This document shows, piece by piece, positions 1-7,981 of a stretch of 53,499 bases of DNA (its first letter is position 1; the number at the start of each line of letters is the position of its first letter). The notes under the pieces are model-generated. The model saw only the letters and a list, made by a program, of their open reading frames with translations. It ran no database searches and was not told the origin of the DNA. The position numbers and the translations under genes are program-made. The stretch lies in IMG/VR virus record IMGVR_UViG_3300001041_000004, positions 1-53,499 of that record, one strand, 5' to 3'. The stretch is from a virus.

Positions 1-80
1 GGAACAAATGTAGCAACATTTACATTAGGAACAAATGCAGGACTTGTAGCACAGGATATTCAGATTGATTATTCCTTGAT
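1..80. repeat. Terminal direct repeat, left copy
   Basis: These 80 bases are identical to the last 80 bases of the window (53420-53499). The frame of the tail gene that starts at 51209 continues through the repeat into this end without a shift. The simplest reading is an assembly overlap of a circular or circularly permuted genome of 53419 bp. A true packaged terminal repeat would not be expected to lie inside a coding frame and stop exactly at the contig ends. Confidence 0.95.
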
Positions 81-2127
81 TATGCCAGCAGGTCAACCTG
101 CATTTAGTGTGCCTACTACGACTACTTTAATGGGTGAAGCAGGGTTTAGATTACCTTATGCTAATCAGACTATTGTGAGTGATTATGCTAGTAAGATTAG
201 TGGTAGGACTTGGGAGAATCCTAATATTGCTAAGACATTAAGTGGGATTGTAGCAAATAATCCTGCTCCTAGTGCATTTTTGACTGAGTTAGATGATGTT
301 GAATATCCTAAAATTTATACTCAGAATGGTGTAGTGACTACATTTAGTACAAGTATAAATGGTGAGCAAGCATGTGTGTTATTGGGTTTTGATGCAATTA
401 AATGGGCAGAAAGGAAACTTGGTTGTAAGATTCCTGCTGTTGGAGTGACAAGTAAGGTTGCTTGGATTAAGAATAACTTGAGTGCATTAACAGGAAATGT
501 CTGGTGTAGTGGTAGTTCAACTGCTGGAAATATTGCTGCATTGAAAACTTGGAATGTTACTAATACTGCTTATTCTACAGGTAGTTACTCAAATTCTAAT
601 GCGTCTATTGCTAAAGTGTCATTTGCTTTAGGTTCTGGTTATGCAAGTTATATTACTGCTGAAGGTTATGTTTTCTTTGTGGTTTATTCGGGTACATCAA
701 ATGGCGACATACCATCCACCATCAACGTAGACTATGCTTCACTAGACATCAAATTCGCCGATAAAATCGTGAATTCATTTGGTTTAGCAACAGGTCAAAC
801 CGTTGATATTAGGGATGATTTTGCAGGGAAGATAGTAGGGAGTATTGTTGAGTGTCCTAATACTATTAGTATATCTGTAAATACATCTTTAATTACTCCT
901 TCTGATACAGTGGGCGTAGTTGAGGTATCAAATTGGGGTACGACTTACGATCAATTAACCTCTTTAAATAACACACTATGCACAGTTGCTAATAATGTTA
1001 ATTTAGCTATTGCCCAAATGCGCTTTAAATTTAATCTAATCCGCATAGTAGAAGATAAAATGGGAACTATTCCTGCAATTGATAAGGTTCAGTGGTTGAA
1101 GGATAATTTGACAAGTATTACTTGTAATTGGTGGGGATATGGAAGTTCACCGACTGGGAACAAGGCGACATTAGCTGGTTGGTATCAGGGTGCTTGGAGT
1201 TCCACATCGTCTACCTACCATACTAATTCTAGCGTGACTAAAGTGCTTAGAAAATTCGACGAAGTTGCGAGTGGATCAATTAATTTAATTGGAACTACTA
1301 ACGACGGTTTCGTTCATTTTCTTTCTTATGCAGAACCCAGTGACGGAGTAACAGCATCAACCATCTACACGGACTATTGCAACATTGAATTAACACTTAA
1401 AAAGCCAACTGGATATGATGTTTTATCTCCAAGTAATCCTAGAAGAGATTCAGGATTGAGTAATATTTTGCTTGTAAGAAAAGAGACTAAAGAAGTTCAG
1501 TCCTTGTTCCCCTACTCCAATGAGTTTATGCTGACTACGTACAGTGATTATCTTGAAGCTCCTACGCCTATAAGTGCGAATACCGATGTAACAATACTTG
1601 CTGAAGCAGATGACTTTACTTTAACTGACATTGGTTCTGCTGTTGGTAACAAAATAGGTACTCATCAATGGGGAAATATTGCAAGTAAAACCTTAAACGA
1701 CAATGATAACATGTCTGGTGAGTTTGGTTATTCGGTTGTTAAATTTGCACCAGATTCTAAAGGTATTAACATTGGGAGTAAAGTCACTGTTAATGCTACA
1801 GGGTTTGCAAATAACTATTGGAAACAGTTTGCATTAAACACAGTAAGTAAACCAATGGTTGGTATTGCAAGGTATCTAGTATTGGTTAATGGTGAATTAA
1901 AACTGTTTGTGTTTAGTAAATACTCTGCTACTGGTGGATTCACAACAGATGGTACAGGTATTGGCATTCTTATCAATCTACAAGGTAAACCACTCAGTAA
2001 AGAATCAGAGGGTATTGTTAGAAGTGGTGTTAATACACCGACAGCATGGAAGTCTGGTGAGTTGATTCCTACAGGTTATGTTGATAAGGCAACTGGTAAA
2101 CTCATCACCACCAATAACAGTATCTAA
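1..2127 (+). CDS. Tail fibre / receptor-binding protein, C-terminal part (joins 51209-53499)
   Basis: This is the 3' part of a gene whose start is at 51209; joining over the 80-bp overlap gives about 1445 residues. Codons here start at position 1 (residue about 738). It is rich in Thr, Ser, Asn and Gly, has no membrane segment and contains a duplicated beta-rich domain (391-756 and 1039-1398). That composition and modularity fit a phage fibre or receptor-binding protein at the tail tip. No enzymatic motif is recognised. Short stretches (about 711-770 and 1340-1400) are C-rich and unlike the GT-rich rest, which suggests mosaic exchange. The following genes encode an XkdX-like peptide and a head-tail adaptor, so it lies in the tail module. 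Confidence 0.8.
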   Translation, partial: GTNVATFTLGTNAGLVAQDIQIDYSLIMPAGQPAFSVPTTTTLMGEAGFRLPYANQTIVSDYASKISGRTWENPNIAKTLSGIVANNPAPSAFLTELDDVEYPKIYTQNGVVTTFSTSINGEQACVLLGFDAIKWAERKLGCKIPAVGVTSKVAWIKNNLSALTGNVWCSGSSTAGNIAALKTWNVTNTAYSTGSYSNSNASIAKVSFALGSGYASYITAEGYVFFVVYSGTSNGDIPSTINVDYASLDIKFADKIVNSFGLATGQTVDIRDDFAGKIVGSIVECPNTISISVNTSLITPSDTVGVVEVSNWGTTYDQLTSLNNTLCTVANNVNLAIAQMRFKFNLIRIVEDKMGTIPAIDKVQWLKDNLTSITCNWWGYGSSPTGNKATLAGWYQGAWSSTSSTYHTNSSVTKVLRKFDEVASGSINLIGTTNDGFVHFLSYAEPSDGVTASTIYTDYCNIELTLKKPTGYDVLSPSNPRRDSGLSNILLVRKETKEVQSLFPYSNEFMLTTYSDYLEAPTPISANTDVTILAEADDFTLTDIGSAVGNKIGTHQWGNIASKTLNDNDNMSGEFGYSVVKFAPDSKGINIGSKVTVNATGFANNYWKQFALNTVSKPMVGIARYLVLVNGELKLFVFSKYSATGGFTTDGTGIGILINLQGKPLSKESEGIVRSGVNTPTAWKSGELIPTGYVDKATGKLITTNNSI
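391..756 (+). repeat. Duplicated fibre domain, copy A (copy B at 1039-1398)
   Basis: The translated segments align by eye over about 120 residues. Both have a K-x-W-[IL]-K-[ND]-N-L segment, then a Cys/Trp-rich turn followed by G-S-S-x-[AT]-G-N, a Ser/Thr/Tyr-rich strand, and an ending of the type S-T-I-x-x-D-Y. The offset is about 216 residues. This looks like an old tandem domain duplication within the fibre, diverged at the nucleotide level. Confidence 0.65.
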
Positions 2128-2138
2128 TCTAAGCCACA

Positions 2139-2163
2139 GGAAGGGGGTTTTAAGCCCTCTTCC
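2139..2163 (+). terminator. Hairpin after the tail-fibre gene
   Basis: Nine-base-pair stem (GGAAGGGGG with CCCTCTTCC, one G-T pair) with a TTTTAAG loop, lying just after the fibre stop codon. The T tract is poor, so it may be a weak terminator or an mRNA-stabilising hairpin. The next gene's ribosome binding site follows directly. Confidence 0.5.
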
Positions 2164-2180
2164 ATTTAAGGAGGGGTATT

Positions 2181-2747
2181 ATGTACAACATTGTATTTAA
2201 CAGGCTTACAAGGCAAGTGTGTGGCTATGATAGGCAACCTATGCCGTTTGAATTGGAGTTGTTGATTCCTTACCCAATCAGTCTTTCCAAAACAGTTGAA
2301 GAAATTACTGGAATGGTAATTCAAAAGGTTAATGAAAATGGTGAATTGCTTTATCTTAATGGAGAGGTTGAAACCACTGAAGCACGAGTGGCAACAGAGT
2401 TTGAAACTGTGATTAACACCTACCGAATTGCCACAGATGAAGTTACTCTTGAAACGGTGGTTGATGAGTTGGGTGTTACTACAGAAGTTGAAGTACCGAT
2501 TTATGAGGAAATCTCCACATCAGTAGAAATGCCTATTTCCTTTGATGAACATGAACCTATTATGATTGATGAGGTTGTGAGCAAAACTTATACCTTTGAT
2601 CAAAACCCTTATATCTTTGTGGTGGATGAAGTAATTGAGGCTATAGCCGCTACTGTTCCTGTGAAGACAGAATTTGAATTAGCCGTTGATCGAGTCAGTG
2701 CTACAGAAGATGCTATTATGACATTGATGGATATGAACTTACTGTAA
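2181..2747 (+). CDS. Tail-associated protein upstream of the XkdX-like gene
   Basis: A 188-residue acidic, Glu/Val-rich protein with no recognised enzymatic motif. The start is supported by a GGAGGGG site before ATG. The last 20 residues (a short helix with the R-V-S-A-T-E-D-A-I pattern and an M-D-M-N-L-L end) resemble the C-terminal helix that many Gram-positive phage tail proteins carry just before xkdX. Its place between the fibre and the XkdX-like peptide suggests a fibre accessory or base protein. This is inferred from position and composition, not from a family match. Confidence 0.55.
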   Translation: MYNIVFNRLTRQVCGYDRQPMPFELELLIPYPISLSKTVEEITGMVIQKVNENGELLYLNGEVETTEARVATEFETVINTYRIATDEVTLETVVDELGVTTEVEVPIYEEISTSVEMPISFDEHEPIMIDEVVSKTYTFDQNPYIFVVDEVIEAIAATVPVKTEFELAVDRVSATEDAIMTLMDMNLL

Positions 2748-2759
2748 GGGGGTTATGCT

Positions 2760-2885
2760 GTGTATAATTTCATTTTAAAAATGTTTCTCATTGGTAAAAT
2801 TGATGATGTTAAAGTCCAATCTTATTGTCCTACGTATATTACGCAAGATGATGTTGATGCTATTTTGGCAACCAAAGGAGGTTAA
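2760..2885 (+). CDS. XkdX-like small tail protein
   Basis: A 41-residue reading frame with a GTG start 3 bases inside an ATG that opens a dead frame, preceded by AAGGGGG. It begins MYNFILKMFLIGKI and ends with Y-I-T-Q-D-D-V-D-A-I-L. This matches the XkdX pattern of a short N-terminal helix and an IT-x-x-[ED] C-terminal helix, of unknown role, found between fibre and lysis genes in Bacillus-type phages. The Gly-Gly codons of its end form the ribosome binding site of the next gene. Confidence 0.6.
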   Translation: MYNFILKMFLIGKIDDVKVQSYCPTYITQDDVDAILATKGG

Positions 2886-2887
2886 TT

Positions 2888-3343
2888 ATGAGACGATTAG
2901 ATTTAATTTTACGTGTTCGATCTTATACACGTGATTTTTCTAATTCTATTTTTCGTGAAGCAGATATTGTTGATTATCTTAATGAAGGGATTGATCGGTT
3001 TAAACAGATTGTTCCTGAGTTAAAGAATCTAACGTATTTGCTTACAAGCACACAGGTTCCTGAATTGATACCAAGTGAATATCATCACTTGCTTTCGTTG
3101 TTTGCCGCTTCTCGATGCTTTGCACAAGATGAAGGTCATTATCGGGCAACAACGCTAATGAATGAGTTTGAAGTTAAGTTGCAAGAGTTCTTATCAAGAA
3201 TTGAAAGTGGTCACATCAAGATACTGGATGCTAGTACTGGATTACCTATTGTTCTTGATGAGGAATTGGATTATGTTAAGTTGGATTCGTATTGGGGTAC
3301 TGAGATTGTTGATCTTGATGATGGTGTGGAGGGAGTTGAGTAA
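2888..3343 (+). CDS. Head-tail adaptor (connector) protein
   Basis: A 151-residue protein that is mostly helical, beginning MRRLDLILRVRSYTRD, with an R-E-A-D-I-V-D-Y-L-N-E-G segment typical of phage adaptors that bind beneath the portal (the T7 gp11 / P22 gp4 role). A strong AAGGAGG site precedes the ATG. The next gene, a predicted tail nozzle, starts 2 bases after the stop. The adaptor assignment rests on helical pattern, size and its place just before the nozzle. Confidence 0.6.
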   Translation: MRRLDLILRVRSYTRDFSNSIFREADIVDYLNEGIDRFKQIVPELKNLTYLLTSTQVPELIPSEYHHLLSLFAASRCFAQDEGHYRATTLMNEFEVKLQEFLSRIESGHIKILDASTGLPIVLDEELDYVKLDSYWGTEIVDLDDGVEGVE

Positions 3344-3345
3344 GT

Positions 3346-5127
3346 ATGGTTTATATTCAGAAATCAACCCCTCCTCAAAATAAACTCATGACGTTTTCAA
3401 TGGCTAATTTTGTTGGTGGTCTTAACAATCGTTCTGAACAACTTGAAGCCAATGAGACGTCAAATTGTTTAAACATGATGTTTACCGATGATACGGTTAT
3501 GGAAAATCGGTATGGACAAAAGTATTATGATGAGTTAGTACTTGATGATGACATTGTGTTTATTGATGAGTTTAAGCCTTATGCTGATGACAATGTTCTT
3601 ATACGTGCTACGGTGGGTAAACTTTATATAGAGGAAAATATTCTTACAACGATTAGTGGTAAGCCTTGTGGTGTTAATCATTCTGGTAGGTACTTCTTTG
3701 TTGATGGGGAAAAGTTGTATGTCTATGGTAAGTTTGCACAAGTTACTTCAACGTATGCTAAAGTGATTGGTGTGGCGATTAATGATTATGTTTTACTTGA
3801 AGTAGTAAGTCCTACGGTTGGGCATCCTCGTCTTGATACAAGTCATGTACAAGGTGTCTTGAATGTTGATTACACTGACTTTAAAGTGTTTTATGAACCT
3901 TGTGAGAATGAGTTTGTCGATACGTACAGTGGTGCTAATGTCGTTCCTCTTGGAGTTAGTTATATCATATCTCATAATGGTCGATTGTTTGTTTCAGGGG
4001 ACGATAAGGATGATGACAATATTTTTATAACAGATGTTCAGAACCCTTTTTATTACCCGGTAGCTTTGCCTCTTCAATTACCGCCAAATTCTGATATGAT
4101 TGTTGGTATGTGTGTCTATGATAACTCAGTGATTGTTGGTCGGAATAACGATTTGTACGTTGTGTTTGGTTCTACTAATCGACTAGATATGGGGGTTGAT
4201 GTGTTTCAACTGCACCGTATTAATTCTCATACTGGATTTGCTAATCAGGATTCTGTTAAAGTGGCTCATAATTACCTCTTCTTTATGGGTAATGATGGAA
4301 ACGCTTACAGTCTTTCAAGTGCTAAAAATGATACAAAGATTCTCTCAACGACTATTTTGACTAAAGATGTTGATATTACAAAGGAACCCTTGAATCTTTT
4401 AATTACAGATATTAACACATCAACTAGTATCTTCTTTAAAGATGAATGGTATGTAAGTATCAAAGATAAGGTCTTGGTTTATTCTTATCTTCTCAAGAAG
4501 TGGACGTTTTATAATAAAATTGATGCAACATCCTTTTATGTTCTTAATCGTGAAATTATTTGGGGTAAGCCCGATGGAAGAATTGCTATGTTTGATAAGG
4601 AAGTTTTCTTAGATTTTGGATTACCGTATCAATCTCTTTGGTATTCTAAACGATTTGATATGGATAATGCCAATAATTTCAAACAGTTCAAAGAGTTCTT
4701 TTTAGTGGCTAAAACATTTGAACTATATCCATCGGATATTAATGTGTTGTTTGAGATTGATTATTCTGATGTGAAAGATCGAGTTACAATATCGAATCAA
4801 ATTTCTGTTTACGGTCGAACCAAATGGGGTGATCGTTATATCAATCGTACTATATCTGAGAGTTTACCTTTTATAATTGGTCGAAGAGGTCGTACAATAC
4901 GTTTTAAGCTTTCTTGTGGTCATTTTAAAGATGGTGAGGTTGCTAGTTATCCTGATTTGTTAATCTATGAAGGTAAAAAAGACGGATTGTTAATTTACGT
5001 TCTTGATGAAAGTGCTTACTATTTATTTATGGATAATGATTGGTCGTTAATTCCCATTGCTGAATTGAATCAACGTATGAAAATTTATCAAGTTAATGGG
5101 GATTATGAATTACGTGGAAAGAGGTGA
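3346..5127 (+). CDS. Tail tubular / nozzle protein
   Basis: A 593-residue, beta-rich protein with many short D/N-G turns and repeated strand patterns. Its N-terminus (F-V-G-G-L-N-N-R-S-E) resembles the start of phage tail nozzle proteins that form a beta-propeller-like tube in podoviruses (T7 gp12 / P22 gp10 role). It directly follows the adaptor gene and its stop overlaps the start region of the spike gene. No membrane segments are present. Two minus-strand frames inside it are shadows. Confidence 0.6.
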   Translation: MVYIQKSTPPQNKLMTFSMANFVGGLNNRSEQLEANETSNCLNMMFTDDTVMENRYGQKYYDELVLDDDIVFIDEFKPYADDNVLIRATVGKLYIEENILTTISGKPCGVNHSGRYFFVDGEKLYVYGKFAQVTSTYAKVIGVAINDYVLLEVVSPTVGHPRLDTSHVQGVLNVDYTDFKVFYEPCENEFVDTYSGANVVPLGVSYIISHNGRLFVSGDDKDDDNIFITDVQNPFYYPVALPLQLPPNSDMIVGMCVYDNSVIVGRNNDLYVVFGSTNRLDMGVDVFQLHRINSHTGFANQDSVKVAHNYLFFMGNDGNAYSLSSAKNDTKILSTTILTKDVDITKEPLNLLITDINTSTSIFFKDEWYVSIKDKVLVYSYLLKKWTFYNKIDATSFYVLNREIIWGKPDGRIAMFDKEVFLDFGLPYQSLWYSKRFDMDNANNFKQFKEFFLVAKTFELYPSDINVLFEIDYSDVKDRVTISNQISVYGRTKWGDRYINRTISESLPFIIGRRGRTIRFKLSCGHFKDGEVASYPDLLIYEGKKDGLLIYVLDESAYYLFMDNDWSLIPIAELNQRMKIYQVNGDYELRGKR

Positions 5128-5132
5128 TGATT

Positions 5133-6299
5133 ATGGCAATGGATTATTTAGTTGTATCGTATCCTAACTTTGTTTTGGGACAGATTATTGATCCTGAAGA
5201 AGCAAATCAAAACAATACAGATATTACAAGTAAAGTCAATGAAGTTGTTGATGGTGTTAATATAAATTATAGTGCTATTGCTAATCATAAGATAAGTACC
5301 GATCATAACACCTTGTATTACACTAAAACAGAAATTGACAGCAATCTATTAGTGTTTAGTACTAATGAAAATACAAGGGTTCAAAATGAATTACTCAGAG
5401 TACAACAAGAAGCACATCGTCAATTAACGTATACTGATTTTAACGTTGCTGAGACAACAAGGATTAACAACGAAATTATAAGACAAGCAACGTATTCTGA
5501 ATTTAACGATGATGAGTTGATTCGAATTGATAATGAGGTTGCTCGTCTTGCTTCTGAGGATGCTCGTCTTGCCTCTGAAGAGATTCGTTTAAACAGTGAA
5601 GCGTTGAGGGTTTTAGCAGAAGAGAATAGGGTTTTACAGGAGGCATTAAGAATTGCCGCACTTAATGTAACAACAGCTAATGTCAATTACTATATTGACG
5701 CTGTGCTTGGTAATGATGCTAATCTTGGTACAAGTGCTGGTGCTGGTGGTGCATTTAAAACAATTGGCAAAGCACTTTCTTTAATACCTCAAATTGTAAA
5801 TCATTCAATTAATATTTGGGTTGCCGCAGGAGATTATTCAAGTGAACTTTTTATAACCGTTAAGGGTAAAATTGGGTCTGGTATAATTAGTTTTTGGGGT
5901 GACGATAATGCCATTTATAAATACATCTCACTATCTAATAATTCTATTACGATTGTATTTGATAGTGGTCGGTTAAGTGGTATTACTGGTGCAATTATAG
6001 AGGTTGCTAATTGTAAAAAAGTTGCTCTTAGATATTTGAACTTTATTGGTGCATCAGGGATTGGACATGGGATTGTATGTGATAATAGCACAGTGTACTC
6101 TTATGCTTGTGCCATATCTAATAGACTTGGCAATGCTATATGGTGTAGTTATGGTCTTGTTATTAGTGATAATAATGGTGGTACAAGTAATAACGTATGT
6201 CTTTCCGCAGGTAGTGGTGGTACTATTGTTAAAATTGGAACACAACCTACTGGAACAACAGCTGAAAGTGTTTATTATGGTGGTCAAATTCGAGCTTAA
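5133..6299 (+). CDS. Tail spike with coiled-coil stem and beta-helix
   Basis: About 388 residues. The N-terminal 65 form a head-binding-like segment. Residues about 75-180 are a long heptad-rich coiled coil with repeated R-L-A-S-E-[DE] units. From about residue 185 the sequence reads Y-Y-I-D-A-V-L-G-N-D and then T-I-G-K-A-L, the usual entry into a right-handed parallel beta-helix (pectate-lyase-like) spike. No catalytic residues can be assigned. Two ATGs are possible (5127 and 5133); 5133 has the better spacing from AGAGG. It probably binds or degrades surface glycans. Confidence 0.7.
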   Translation: MAMDYLVVSYPNFVLGQIIDPEEANQNNTDITSKVNEVVDGVNINYSAIANHKISTDHNTLYYTKTEIDSNLLVFSTNENTRVQNELLRVQQEAHRQLTYTDFNVAETTRINNEIIRQATYSEFNDDELIRIDNEVARLASEDARLASEEIRLNSEALRVLAEENRVLQEALRIAALNVTTANVNYYIDAVLGNDANLGTSAGAGGAFKTIGKALSLIPQIVNHSINIWVAAGDYSSELFITVKGKIGSGIISFWGDDNAIYKYISLSNNSITIVFDSGRLSGITGAIIEVANCKKVALRYLNFIGASGIGHGIVCDNSTVYSYACAISNRLGNAIWCSYGLVISDNNGGTSNNVCLSAGSGGTIVKIGTQPTGTTAESVYYGGQIRA

Positions 6300-6322
6300 G
6301 TCAATAGTTTAAATTAGATAAT

Positions 6323-6333
6323 TATGGTATAAT
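6323..6333 (+). promoter_or_regulatory. Extended -10 promoter before the lysis / internal protein genes
   Basis: TATGGTATAAT has the TG-N-TATAAT form, with TATAAT at 6328-6333. No good -35 hexamer is present. It resembles the sites at 42366-42374 and 44513-44521. Transcription would begin near 6340, directly at a hairpin. Confidence 0.55.
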
Positions 6334-6338
6334 TCATA

Positions 6339-6370
6339 GGAGAAGGTTAACGCTTTCTCCTTGTTTTAAT
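6339..6370 (+). terminator. Hairpin with T-rich tail after the spike gene
   Basis: GGAGAAGG pairs with CTTTCTCC (one G-T pair), with loop TTAACG and then TTGTTTT. It can terminate upstream late transcription. Transcripts from the promoter at 6328 would start with this same stem. Confidence 0.6.
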
Positions 6371-6387
6371 ATAAGGTGGTGATTTTA

Positions 6388-6882
6388 TTGGCAGATACAA
6401 ATGTTTACACTTCTTCTATGAAGAAAGCTATGGAGAGTGCTGGAACTTGGTCTTCAGATAATGATAAGGCTTATAACAATTATCATAAGGTTTCAACTCC
6501 TGTTGTTGCACCAGTTGTCAAATCAACTGTTTTATCTGAGCCTTCTTTTGATTATAATGCTGTGTTTACTCAAATGCAGAATGATTTTTCTAAACAGTTA
6601 TCTGATTTGCAATTGCAATGGAAGACGCAATCCGATGCACAACAAGCACAAGTTAATCAGGCTAACGCTTATCAAGCAAGTTATTTGAACAATAATAAAG
6701 GAGTTCTTGGAGGTACAGCTCAAGACAGTTCATCAGGTATTGGTTTGAACACATCTCAATATCAAGCAGGTGTTGGTAATTACAATCCTGTTAAGAATGT
6801 ACGTAATGATGCTACGATTAAGTCAAGTGCCATTAGTCGGTACTTGAAAAACAATCCGGATATGTGGAGTCAAAAATTGTAG
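6388..6882 (+). CDS. Small virion / internal protein, Gln-rich
   Basis: 164 residues from a TTG start with AAGGTGGTG upstream. An upstream GTG in frame is less well placed. A central amphipathic helix is rich in Gln (Q-L-S-D-L-Q-L-Q and following), followed by a Ser/Gly/Asn-rich linker. It resembles the larger Gln-rich protein at 7982 in style and lies in the same operon. A role as an internal or ejected virion protein is inferred from context; no family was recognised. Confidence 0.5.
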   Translation: MADTNVYTSSMKKAMESAGTWSSDNDKAYNNYHKVSTPVVAPVVKSTVLSEPSFDYNAVFTQMQNDFSKQLSDLQLQWKTQSDAQQAQVNQANAYQASYLNNNKGVLGGTAQDSSSGIGLNTSQYQAGVGNYNPVKNVRNDATIKSSAISRYLKNNPDMWSQKL

Positions 6883-6894
6883 GAGGTGGTTTTG

Positions 6895-7197
6895 TTGGCA
6901 GAGTATGTTACGACTGAGGCTTGTGCAAGAACACGTGAATCGTTTAGTAAAGAGTTTGGTAATATTGGCTCTGAATTGTGTTCTCATGATGAGGATTTAA
7001 CGGATATTAAAATTGCCATAACCAAATTAACACTTATTCAAGAGGTGTTGCATGATAATCAAAAAACAGTTATTCAGTTTTGGCAGAGTGAAACAGGTAA
7101 GCGTTTGATTTGGGGAGTCTTTATGTTGGTTGCTGTTATTACATTTGTTGCTTTAGGTAAAGACCTTGATATAGTTAGTGCATTTTTTGGTAAATAA
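6895..7197 (+). CDS. XhlA-like membrane-associated lysis protein
   Basis: About 100 residues from a TTG start 8 bases after AGGAGG. The N-terminal 70 residues are a soluble, charged helix. One membrane segment follows (L-I-W-G-V-F-M-L-V-A-V-I-T-F-V-A), then a short tail. This layout matches the haemolysin XhlA family, which acts with the holin and amidase in PBSX-type lysis. The amidase gene begins next. Confidence 0.65.
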   Translation: MAEYVTTEACARTRESFSKEFGNIGSELCSHDEDLTDIKIAITKLTLIQEVLHDNQKTVIQFWQSETGKRLIWGVFMLVAVITFVALGKDLDIVSAFFGK

Positions 7198-7210
7198 GGA
7201 GGTGTTTGTT

Positions 7211-7780
7211 TTGGATTTAAGAGTACGTCCGATTAAATATTTGATCATTCATCACACAGCTGGTAATGAGGCAAACACTCAAGTGATACGTAATTATCAT
7301 GTCAATGTTAATGGTTGGGGTGATATTGGATATCATGGTGTGGTTGAACGAAGTGGTGTCATTGGGGTAGGTCGTGATGTTAAATATATTGGTGCTCATA
7401 GTTTAGGTAGAGCACCGGGTGAGACATTAAATATGAATCACCTTGGTTATGGGTTAAGTTGTATTGGTAATTTTGAAACAGGGATTATGAGTCCTATTCA
7501 ATTTGATGCTTTGGTTAAAGAGGCTTGTCGTATTTGTAAATTATATAATATTCCGTTTGAAAACATTCGTCGGCATAGTGATGATGATTCTACATCGTGT
7601 CCCGGCAAACTATTTCCTTGGATGAATTTTCTTACTGAAGTTAACAAAGTGATGAAAGCAGTTGTTTCTTCTGATGTGGATGTTTACCTTTCAGTACGTG
7701 TTCGCACATCAAAGAAAAATATGGTTATTAAACAGATTATTGATATGGGGTATGCATGTAAGGAATTATCCCTAGCTTAA
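7211..7780 (+). CDS. N-acetylmuramoyl-L-alanine amidase (endolysin)
   Basis: 189 residues from TTG, 8 bases after AAGGAGGTG; an upstream ATG at 7178 lies inside the previous gene and lacks a site. The amidase_2/PGRP fold is shown by I-I-H-H-T-A-G near residue 12 and by R-R-H-S-D-D-D-S-T-S-C-P-G-K, which carries the second His and the Cys of the zinc site. It cleaves the amide bond between muramic acid and the peptide stem at lysis. Only a short C-terminal tail follows, so a classical separate wall-binding domain is not evident. Confidence 0.88.
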   Translation: MDLRVRPIKYLIIHHTAGNEANTQVIRNYHVNVNGWGDIGYHGVVERSGVIGVGRDVKYIGAHSLGRAPGETLNMNHLGYGLSCIGNFETGIMSPIQFDALVKEACRICKLYNIPFENIRRHSDDDSTSCPGKLFPWMNFLTEVNKVMKAVVSSDVDVYLSVRVRTSKKNMVIKQIIDMGYACKELSLA

Positions 7781-7793
7781 AGGAGGATGAATT

Positions 7794-7967
7794 ATGAAGA
7801 AATGGTATTTAAGTAAAACACTGTATGCGAATGTGTTATCTATGATTGGTGTGGTTGTTTATAACGCCTTAGGTCAGGACTATCTCACTGTAGAGGCTCA
7901 GGTAGGTCTTCTAGCCGTTATAAACGTTGTGTTGAGGGTTATTACCAAAGAAGAGATTACGTGGTAA
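7794..7967 (+). CDS. Small membrane protein of the lysis module (holin candidate)
   Basis: 57 residues after AAAGGAGGATG. It starts MKKWYLSKTLYANVLSMIG and has two hydrophobic stretches, about residues 12-26 and 37-50, separated by a short polar turn. Small proteins with a W-Y-x-S-K-T start are common beside amidases in Gram-positive phages and are often annotated as holin-like. It could be the holin acting with the XhlA-like protein and amidase, but this has to be inferred from topology and position. Confidence 0.65.
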   Translation: MKKWYLSKTLYANVLSMIGVVVYNALGQDYLTVEAQVGLLAVINVVLRVITKEEITW

Positions 7968-7981
7968 GGGAGGTGCTTTAA

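Noticed and set aside
5520-5640. Repeated GCTCGTCTTGC[TC]TCTGA units that look like a short repeat array
   Set aside because: They lie in frame inside the spike gene and encode coiled-coil heptads (R-L-A-S-E); there are no unique spacers as in CRISPR.
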